DNA from: Dehalococcoidia bacterium
GTDB taxonomy: Bacteria; Chloroflexota; Dehalococcoidia; GIF9; AB-539-J10
DNA length: 10,360 nt
Direction of reading: 5' to 3'
Assembly (NCBI GenBank): GCA_030606165.1
Contig: JAUWGZ010000045.1
Location: 1-10,360, forward strand
Positions 6,405-10,360 of this stretch are shown here, one piece after another. The translations under genes were made by a program, and so were the position numbers. The first letter of the stretch is position 1. Every line of letters begins with the position of its first letter. Below the pieces are notes generated by a model that saw only the letters and a program-made list of their open reading frames with translations, made no database searches and was not told where the DNA came from.

Positions 6405-6482
6405 TGTCATTGCGAGCACCTGAAAGGTGCGTGGCAATCTCCAGAGATTGCTTCGACTGACTTCGTCAGCCTCGCAATGACA
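6405..6482. repeat. Complete 78-bp TGTCATTGCGAG repeat, inverted relative to R1 (R3b)
   Basis: The perfect 12-bp terminal inverted repeats are at 6405-6416 and 6471-6482. In the reverse orientation it aligns with R1: 38 bp (6405-6442) are identical to 1837-1874, while the first hairpin differs (GGCTGAC/GTCAGTC instead of GGCAC/GTGCC) yet still pairs. Hairpin 2 is stronger than in R1, with GCAATCTC/GAGATTGC and a 2-base loop. A reading frame at 6303-6512 through both units is repeat-derived and not a gene. Confidence 0.85.
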
Positions 6483-6491
6483 AAGGAGGTC

Positions 6492-6507
6492 GCCCAATAA
6501 ATTGGGC
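6492..6507 (-). terminator. Hairpin downstream of nadA, possible weak terminator
   Basis: The sequence GCCCAATAAATTGGGC is a perfect 7-bp stem with a 2-base loop, 10 bp after the nadA stop. The minus strand beyond it reads GACCTCCTTTGTC, only weakly U-rich, so it is not a textbook intrinsic terminator. It may end the nadA transcript together with the repeat hairpins that follow, or merely protect a 3' end. Confidence 0.35.
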
Positions 6508-6517
6508 TTCACGATTC

Positions 6518-7432
6518 CTAGCCTATCTTGAGCATCTTGTCCACGGCAGCTTTTGCCCTGAGCCGAATTCCCTCGGGAACCTTCACCTCAGGACCCATCT
6601 CCTCCAGAGACCGCAAAACTTTCTCCAGGGTAATCAACTTCATGTCGGGACAGATTGCTTGCTCGGAAACAGGAATAAACCTCTTGCCGGGATTCTCTTT
6701 TCTAAGCCGGTGCATTATCCCCAGCTCCGTACCCACAATCATCTCTCTGACTTCATCTCGCTGAGCATATCTACACATCCCGCCGGTGCCGAGCACTTCG
6801 TCGGCAAGGGCGATTACTTCCGGCGTGCACTCCGGATGAACTACCACCTTGGCTTGAGGATACTCCTGCTTCAACTCCTTTATCCTCTCAGGCTTTATCC
6901 TGACATGGGTAGGGCAGAAGCCGGGCCAGAGAATCATCTTTTTGCCCGTCCTGGCCGAGACGTAATGCCCGAGATACTGGTCAGGGACAAATAATATCTC
7001 TCGAGCATCCAGGCTTTCTACGACCTTGACCGCATTGGCGGAGGTACAGCAGACATCTGATTCCGCCTTGACTTCGGCTGGGGAGTTAACGTAACAGACC
7101 ACCACTGCTTGAGGATGTTCCTTTTTCTTCGCCCGCAAGCTTTCCGCGGTAATCATGTCTGCCATGAGGCAGCCGGCGTTCACATCAGGAAGCAAGACCA
7201 CTTTTTCCGGACAGAGGATGGAGGCTGTTTCCGCCATGAACCGGACTCCGCAAAACACGATTACAGCGGCACCGGTTTCGGCAGCTCTCTGACTCAGATC
7301 CAGGGAATCGCCGACAAAGTCGGCTATATCCTGAACCTCACCCAGTTGATAGTTATGGGTAAGGATAACAGCATTCCTTCTTTTCTTAAGGGCCGAGATT
7401 TTCTCTACTATTTCAGCATCCCTATTTACCAT
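6518..7432 (-). CDS. nadA: Quinolinate synthase A
   Basis: NadA condenses iminoaspartate with dihydroxyacetone phosphate to form quinolinate in de novo NAD synthesis, using one [4Fe-4S] cluster. At 304 residues it is the normal length of the three-domain family. The expected cluster cysteines are visible as C88 (NAGC), C173 (GFCPTH) and C261 (QAICPDM), with other family motifs such as LTHNYQ (24-29), GDSLDLS (41-47) and HPEC (199-202). No nadB or nadC lies in this window. The gene begins 6 bp after the stop of the GG-tailed carrier gene, with GGAGG (7443-7447) inside that gene as ribosome binding site, so the two are coupled. A link to Thi4, encoded just downstream, is plausible because Thi4 consumes NAD, but this is inference. 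Confidence 0.96.
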   Translation of the reverse strand: MVNRDAEIVEKISALKKRRNAVILTHNYQLGEVQDIADFVGDSLDLSQRAAETGAAVIVFCGVRFMAETASILCPEKVVLLPDVNAGCLMADMITAESLRAKKKEHPQAVVVCYVNSPAEVKAESDVCCTSANAVKVVESLDAREILFVPDQYLGHYVSARTGKKMILWPGFCPTHVRIKPERIKELKQEYPQAKVVVHPECTPEVIALADEVLGTGGMCRYAQRDEVREMIVGTELGIMHRLRKENPGKRFIPVSEQAICPDMKLITLEKVLRSLEEMGPEVKVPEGIRLRAKAAVDKMLKIG

Positions 7433-7438
7433 CCGTGG

Positions 7439-7711
7439 CTATCCTCCAGTAACAAAAATCACAATGTCAATCTGGTCTCCATCTTTCACCGGGGTAGTTA
7501 GCTCCTTAGGATAAGTGGACTCGGAGTTAACAAGAATTTCACAATAACGACGTAGCTGCCCTCGATTATCACGAATCATTTGTTTAATAACAGGGAACCG
7601 GCTTTCCAGGTTCTCGAGGCATTCACCAGTGGTATGACCGGTCACTTCAACCACTTCTTGCCCTCCAGCAAGTTTTTGCAGAATCGGATGAAGCTTTACC
7701 TTGATGCTCAT
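7439..7711 (-). CDS. ThiS/MoaD-type ubiquitin-like sulfur carrier
   Basis: The preferred start is the ATG at 7711 (MSIKVKLHP, 90 residues): AAAGGA lies about nine bases upstream and the gene then begins 2 bp after the ThiF stop. A longer frame from 7744 would add 11 residues inside the ThiF gene and is unlikely. The protein has the beta-grasp pattern of MoaD/ThiS and ends in the diagnostic diglycine (FVTGG), the site that an E1-like enzyme adenylates and that then becomes a thiocarboxylate sulfur donor. Its E1-like partner is the gene immediately upstream. No thiG, thiH, moaE or other clear acceptor gene is present, so whether it serves molybdopterin, thiazole, cysteine/homocysteine or another product cannot be told from sequence. 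Confidence 0.9.
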   Translation of the reverse strand: MSIKVKLHPILQKLAGGQEVVEVTGHTTGECLENLESRFPVIKQMIRDNRGQLRRYCEILVNSESTYPKELTTPVKDGDQIDIVIFVTGG

Positions 7712-7713
7712 TT

Positions 7714-8454
7714 TTAGACATCCTTTGTCCCGCAGACCTTGCAATTTTGGTTTTTTACCAGGTTACGGAATGTGAAATCCATCGTGTCACCACTAAAATA
7801 TAACATCTTCCCTGTCAGCAAAGACCCGAACCCGGCAAGGAGTTTAATTGCTTCTGTCACTTGTAAGATAGCAATCAAGGCTGGCGTTACACCGAAAACA
7901 GGCAATGATACCTTCCTCTGGGGAACTTCGGGGAAAATACAGGCCAGGCAGGGCGTCCTCCCCGGGAGTATAGTAGTAACCTCGCCAAAAAGCCCGTGGA
8001 CACCTCCATGGATGAAGGGTATTCCTTCGGCAACACACGCCTTGTTAAGAATAAATCTGGTCTTGAAATTATCCATCCCGTCTATTACCAGATTGGCTCC
8101 TTTGATAATCTCTCTGGCATTACGTTCAGTAATCTTCCTGAAAACAGGAGTGACCTCTATTGAAGAATTTAACTTAGCCAGCTTCCGTGCTGCGGAAATG
8201 GGCTTTCCCTCTCCGATATCTTCCTCGTAATGAAGAACCTGCCTGTTTAAATTAGAGAGTTCTACACGGTCACAGTCTATTAAGGTGACATGGCCTACGC
8301 CGGTACACGTTAGATATAGAGAGGCGGAGCATCCCAGTCCACCAAGTCCGGCTACCACTACGTGAGACTGTTTAAGCCTTTTTTGACCTTCCTCACCAAA
8401 GTCTGCATACAAAATCTGGCGTTCGTATCTGGTCAAATCGTTCTTCGTTAACAT
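7714..8454 (-). CDS. ThiF/MoeB/HesA family adenylyltransferase (E1-like)
   Basis: This 246-residue protein belongs to the family that adenylates the C-terminal glycine of ThiS/MoaD-type carriers. It has RYERQIL (9-15) with the conserved arginine, the nucleotide loop GLGGLG (36-41), DCDRVELSNLNRQ (60-72) and DGMDNF (125-130). A zinc site is formed by C169/C172 (CLAC) and C238/C241 (CKVC). The catalytic cysteine that E. coli ThiF uses for its persulfide link appears to be replaced: the matching stretch reads VSLPVFGVTP (182-191), with serine 183 where I align the cysteine. This suggests an adenylating enzyme without the ThiF persulfide step (MoeB-like chemistry), though I aligned it by eye. The start ATG has only a weak ribosome binding site and follows the 54-aa gene by 75 bp. 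A HesA-type annotation would be equally fair. Confidence 0.92.
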   Translation of the reverse strand: MLTKNDLTRYERQILYADFGEEGQKRLKQSHVVVAGLGGLGCSASLYLTCTGVGHVTLIDCDRVELSNLNRQVLHYEEDIGEGKPISAARKLAKLNSSIEVTPVFRKITERNAREIIKGANLVIDGMDNFKTRFILNKACVAEGIPFIHGGVHGLFGEVTTILPGRTPCLACIFPEVPQRKVSLPVFGVTPALIAILQVTEAIKLLAGFGSLLTGKMLYFSGDTMDFTFRNLVKNQNCKVCGTKDV

Positions 8455-8492
8455 GTGCCTGCCTTTACCTTCAACTTTGGCATTTTTATCGA

Positions 8493-8739
8493 GCGGGTGG
8501 GGCTATCATCTTTGTTTAGGTTTCTCGTTTTACAGTTCTTTCTTGAGTATCTTATCTTTAAGAGACTCCCACTGTTCCTTGGTGAGGACACAGCTATTGC
8601 CTTTCTCTCCTATTTCCACCTCCGCATCCGTGACCCTGACCACCGGGCAACACCCACCTTGACTGCATAGACTTACGACTTTCATGTTTTCCATACCTCC
8701 TTTCGCTTTAAGAATCGGGTTCTCGTTAGCCCCACCCGC
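8493..8739. repeat. 13-bp perfect inverted repeat flanking the small cysteine-rich gene
   Basis: GCGGGTGGGGCTA at 8493-8505 and its exact complement TAGCCCCACCCGC at 8727-8739 bracket the 54-aa gene (8530-8694). On the minus-strand transcript one arm lies in the leader and the other about 25 bases after the stop codon, so the two could pair across the whole gene. A second similarity, AACGAGAACC in the leader and AACGAGAAACC right after the stop, lies just inside the arms. No target-site duplication is seen outside the arms. Confidence 0.7.
8530..8694 (-). CDS. 54-aa cysteine-rich small protein, first gene of the thiF operon
   Basis: A short frame starting ATGGAAAACATG encodes 54 residues. 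It is preceded by AAAGGAGG directly before GT-ATG, the strongest ribosome binding site in this region, which fixes the start at 8694 rather than at the second methionine. The protein has a cysteine cluster CSQGGCCP (residues 10-17), a predicted beta-rich middle with alternating valines (V18, V19, V21, V26), another cysteine (C35), and a C-terminal helix beginning LTKEQWESL (37-45). It has no membrane segment and is probably cytoplasmic. I do not recognise a named family; the pattern of a short cysteine segment, strands and LTxEQW helix recalls other tiny uncharacterised proteins of anaerobes and, loosely, DUF397. Its place ahead of the ThiF and carrier genes suggests a role in metal or sulfur handling, but no function can be stated. 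Confidence 0.8.
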   Translation of the reverse strand: MENMKVVSLCSQGGCCPVVRVTDAEVEIGEKGNSCVLTKEQWESLKDKILKKEL

Positions 8740-8753
8740 AACAGGGATAACTT

Positions 8754-8767
8754 ATTATACAATTATA
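8754..8767 (-). promoter_or_regulatory. Tandem TATAAT boxes, likely promoter of the small-protein/thiF operon
   Basis: On the minus strand two perfect TATAAT hexamers (8762-8767 and 8754-8759) are separated by 2 bp in an AT-rich stretch 60-73 bp upstream of the small gene. No good -35 box sits 16-18 bp upstream of either; TTGCTA is 14 bp from the second. Transcription would begin about at 8747-8755, so the 13-bp repeat arm would lie at the very start of the leader. Confidence 0.45.
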
Positions 8768-8813
8768 CACGATTAGCAACTGTCATTTCTTTTATACCTT
8801 TATACCTCACACG

Positions 8814-8981
8814 CTATATCAGCGAGAAGCAATAGCCCAGAGCCAAAGACATCACACAGACGACCGCCAGATAAATAGCCAGAGTCCTGCCACCGAATTC
8901 CTTTCTCAGAACCAGGATAGTGCCCCAACTGGTAATCGGACCACCAACTATTTGTCTCCGGCAGATTGGAGCCGTGGCCGG
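8814..8981 (-). pseudogene. Decayed C-terminal fragment of a COG0701-like permease (probable arsenic/metal efflux)
   Basis: On the minus strand a frame open from 8981 to a TAG at 8814-8816 encodes a stretch resembling the C-terminal end of COG0701/DUF318 permeases: QIVGGPITSWGTILV followed by LRKEFGGR, then a hydrophobic membrane segment (LAIYLAVVCVMSLALGY) and a short tail. It has no start codon or ribosome binding site, and the frame is closed by a TAG at 8982-8984 in the space before arsM ends. Only about 45 residues look homologous, against the 300 or more of an intact permease. Such permeases commonly follow arsR and arsM on one strand, which is its position here, so I read it as the remnant of the third gene of the ars operon after a large deletion. 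I identify the family from recalled motifs only. Confidence 0.55.
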
Positions 8982-9001
8982 CTATATTGTGGCCTTGTTC
9001 C

Positions 9002-9760
9002 TCACTTATATGCCTTCACCGTAATGCTCAGAAGCTTCTCTTTTGTCTGATTCGCCTTGTTCTCTATATGAAATCCCCGGCTCGATACTATCTCTACATC
9101 CTCAAAACCAGCTTTCTTTATCTTTTCCAGGTATTCCTGTTGCTCCAAAGCCCCAGCGATACATCCCGCCCAGGCATCGGGGTCATCCTTTATTTCATCG
9201 GGGAGTGCTCCCTCGGAAACTATATCGGAGACAATTAGCCTGCCCTTTGGCTTCAGGGCTCGATAAGCCTCCTGGAAGACCTTAGATTTGTCCGGGGAAA
9301 GATTGATGACGCAGTTACTGATAATGACATCCACAGATTCATCCCCGACGGGAAGCCTCTCCATTTCTCCCAGGCGAAATTCCACATTATGGTAGCCATG
9401 ACTTCTCGCGATTCCTTTTGCCTTATCTACCATCTCCCTCGTCATATCAACCCCGATAGCCTTACCAGTCGGACCGACCTTGTTAGCTGCCAGAAATACA
9501 TCTACTCCGGCGCCCGACCCTAAATCCAGAACCACCTCACCCGTTTTGAGCTCTGCTATAGCAGTGGGATTGCCACACCCTAGACCCATAATCGTCTCTT
9601 CCGGGATATCTGCCAAATCCTTACTCAAATATCCCACGGCTTCAGCTTGGACCAAGGGACTGACCCCGCCTCCACAACTTGAGCAGCAGCTCTCTTGGTC
9701 TTGCTTAGCTAGTTGGGCATATCTGCCCTTCACCACTTCTTTGATTTTCTTCTCTTCCAT
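9002..9760 (-). CDS. arsM: Arsenite S-adenosylmethionine methyltransferase
   Basis: This 252-residue class I methyltransferase methylates trivalent arsenic with SAM as donor. The SAM-binding motif VLDLGSGAGVD (77-87) is followed by GVDMT (103-107) and the family block ISNCVINLSPDK (147-158). The conserved cysteines C62 (GLGCG), C150 (SNCVIN) and C200 (WAGCIAG) correspond to C72, C174 and C224 of the algal ArsM that bind As(III), and an N-terminal CCSSC (25-29) may replace the fourth. All three core cysteines are present, so activity is expected. The start is fixed by an AGGAGGTG at 9765-9772. Its first 56 bases overlap the end of arsR in another frame, so the two are translationally linked. 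Methylation makes arsenic volatile or mobile; the permease that would normally follow appears to be gone. Confidence 0.94.
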   Translation of the reverse strand: MEEKKIKEVVKGRYAQLAKQDQESCCSSCGGGVSPLVQAEAVGYLSKDLADIPEETIMGLGCGNPTAIAELKTGEVVLDLGSGAGVDVFLAANKVGPTGKAIGVDMTREMVDKAKGIARSHGYHNVEFRLGEMERLPVGDESVDVIISNCVINLSPDKSKVFQEAYRALKPKGRLIVSDIVSEGALPDEIKDDPDAWAGCIAGALEQQEYLEKIKKAGFEDVEIVSSRGFHIENKANQTKEKLLSITVKAYK

Positions 9761-10064
9761 AATTCACCTCCTGACATTTGCACAGCGATAGCTCCTTCAT
9801 TAGAGCTTCGCTATCAATGATTAACCTGGCTAATCTAACATCCGTAAGCTTGTAGTAAACTTTCTGAGCTTCCTGCTCGTCTTTCACAATGTTACATTCC
9901 TTAAGAGCTCTAAGGTGGTGCGAAACGAGGGATTGCTCCTTATTCAGAACGCTGGCGAGTTCACCGACACACTTCTCGCCTTCAACCAGCAGCTTAAGTA
10001 TCCCGAGTCTTGTCGGCTCCCCGATGCACCTCAAAAATCTGGCCTGATCTTCTTCTATTGTCAT
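9705..10064 (-). CDS. arsR: ArsR family metal(loid)-responsive repressor
   Basis: This 119-residue winged-helix repressor binds DNA as a dimer and releases it when metalloid is bound. The helix-turn-helix region is SLVSHHLRALKECNIV (45-60), followed by the wing (AQKVYYKLTD, 66-75). The classic ELCVCDL metal site is only partly kept (KCVGEL, one cysteine at 32), but C95 and C97 in LCKCQ lie near the C-terminus, a placement resembling repressors such as that of Acidithiobacillus ferrooxidans that sense As(III) through C-terminal cysteines. The sensed ligand is thus most likely As(III) (inference, helped by arsM downstream). GGAGG at 10070-10074 sets the start. The last 56 bases overlap arsM, giving an unusually long charged tail after the cysteines. 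The promoter contains a palindrome that this protein probably binds. Confidence 0.93.
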   Translation of the reverse strand: MTIEEDQARFLRCIGEPTRLGILKLLVEGEKCVGELASVLNKEQSLVSHHLRALKECNIVKDEQEAQKVYYKLTDVRLARLIIDSEALMKELSLCKCQEVNYGREENQRSGEGQICPTS

Positions 10065-10077
10065 ATGAACCTCCGTT

Positions 10078-10099
10078 TATATGAATTATAGTTCATATA
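10078..10099. promoter_or_regulatory. Predicted ArsR operator
   Basis: An 8-bp inverted repeat TATATGAA / TTCATATA with a 6-bp centre (22 bp in all) matches the ATATGAA-type palindromes bound by ArsR/SmtB repressors. It covers the -10 box and start region of the arsR promoter and lies 14 bp before the arsR start codon, ideal for autoregulation. Confidence 0.75.
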
Positions 10100-10113
10100 T
10101 AAAATAAAGTCAA
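10085..10113 (-). promoter_or_regulatory. sigma70 promoter of the arsR-arsM operon
   Basis: On the minus strand TTGACT (10108-10113) and a perfect TATAAT (10085-10090) are spaced by 17 bp, the best promoter in the window. The start should be near 10078, leaving a leader of about 15 bases that includes the ribosome binding site. The -10 box sits inside the ArsR palindrome, so bound repressor would block polymerase. Confidence 0.85.
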
Positions 10114-10213
10114 AAGTCTCAAATGGGATAGGGCGACATATCTAGCAGGATGCATAAAATGACAGGAAAACGAAGGGGGATACATACTTGGGGATTATCG
10201 TGAAATTCCGGTG
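10114..10213. other. Intergenic spacer, nothing recognised
   Basis: This is the region between the arsR promoter and the 3' end of the Fe-S scaffold gene. I find no frame with a plausible start, no stem with a T-run and no repeat copy here. Confidence 0.5.
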
Positions 10214-10360
10214 CTAGGTCTGCTTCTTCAGTTTCTGGTGTTCTAAGTAGTCCTCAATCGCCGACTTAAGCGCATCCTCGGCCAGGACCGAGCAGTGCAT
10301 CTTGACCGGCGGCAGCCCGTCCAAGGCTTCGGCTACTGCTTTGTTGGAGATTTTCAGCGC
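10214..10360 (-). CDS. nifU: IscU/NifU-type Fe-S cluster scaffold, C-terminal 48 residues (5' end outside window)
   Basis: The frame is open to the right edge and ends with TAG at 10214-10216. The visible residues hold the family's C-terminal signature: LPPVK (16-20), the chaperone-binding motif, immediately followed by MHCSVLAED, where C23 is the third cluster-ligand cysteine of IscU, then the final helix (LKSAIEDYLEHQ). The protein ends right after this domain, so it is the short IscU-like form without the NifU C-terminal CxxC domain. The protein builds Fe-S clusters and hands them to apoproteins such as NadA and ferredoxins. It is separated from the arsR promoter by about 100 bp in which I see no gene or clear terminator. 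Confidence 0.9.
   Translation of the reverse strand, partial: ALKISNKAVAEALDGLPPVKMHCSVLAEDALKSAIEDYLEHQKLKKQT

Noticed and set aside
6301..6482. CRISPR array or integrated mobile element
   Set aside because: Only two units, which differ in length and orientation, with no regular spacers and no transposase or integrase gene in the window.
6303..6512. Minus-strand frame of 69 codons downstream of nadA
   Set aside because: It consists almost wholly of the two repeat units and has no ribosome binding site or family resemblance.
7712..7744. Upstream start for the sulfur carrier (101 residues)
   Set aside because: The extra 11 residues lie inside the ThiF gene, do not fit the start of the beta-grasp fold, and the ATG at 7711 has a better-placed AAAGGA.
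8920..9024. Plus-strand frame with a hydrophobic stretch (IGAVAGYIVALFLTY)
   Set aside because: It lacks a start codon and ribosome binding site, is only about 34 codons long and overlaps the end of arsM and the permease remnant on the other strand; it may be chance or an inverted scrap.

Overview
The window looks like a chromosomal segment of an anaerobic, sulfide-using bacterium. Sulfide-dependent Thi4, the COG1900/NIL-ferredoxin/COG2122 homocysteine set, a class 1B-type PyrD, a stomatin/NfeD pair and abundant TGTCATTGCGAG repeats together suggest a Dehalococcoidia-like Chloroflexota. That assignment is an inference from gene content and repeat style, not a database match. There are no rRNA or tRNA genes, no CRISPR array and no transposase.

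Layout. (1) Positions 2-1700, plus strand: the 3' part of a long NfeD membrane protein, a short NfeD paralogue that duplicates its OB domain, and a slipin/stomatin. (2) Positions 1701-1953: a convergent intergenic region holding a 74-bp cloverleaf-type repeat. (3) Positions 1954-6177, minus strand, probably one operon: thi4, a COG1900 homocysteine-biosynthesis protein, a NIL-domain 2[4Fe-4S] ferredoxin, a COG2122/UPF0280 protein and pyrD, with a good sigma70-type promoter just upstream of thi4. (4) Positions 6178-6517: that promoter, two adjacent copies of the repeat and a short hairpin. (5) Positions 6518-8694, minus strand: a 54-aa cysteine-rich small protein, a ThiF/MoeB-type E1-like enzyme, a ThiS/MoaD-type sulfur carrier ending in GG, and nadA. 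(6) Positions 8754-8981: tandem TATAAT boxes and the decayed C-terminus of a COG0701-like permease. (7) Positions 9002-10113, minus strand: arsR and arsM with an operator/promoter. (8) Positions 10214-10360, minus strand: the C-terminal end of an IscU/NifU scaffold.

How the genes fit together. Operons 3 and 5 share a theme of inorganic sulfur, Fe-S clusters and NAD. Thi4 makes the thiamin thiazole from NAD, glycine and sulfide; NadA is a 4Fe-4S enzyme that makes the NAD precursor quinolinate; COG1900 with the NIL-ferredoxin makes homocysteine from aspartate semialdehyde and sulfide; and ThiF plus the GG-tailed carrier could supply or store activated sulfur. The ars locus is a methylation-type arsenic response whose efflux partner appears to have decayed.

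Most worth a second look are the 54-aa cysteine protein with a perfect 13-bp inverted repeat around it, the combined sulfide-assimilation operon, and the repeats, whose stems covary between copies.
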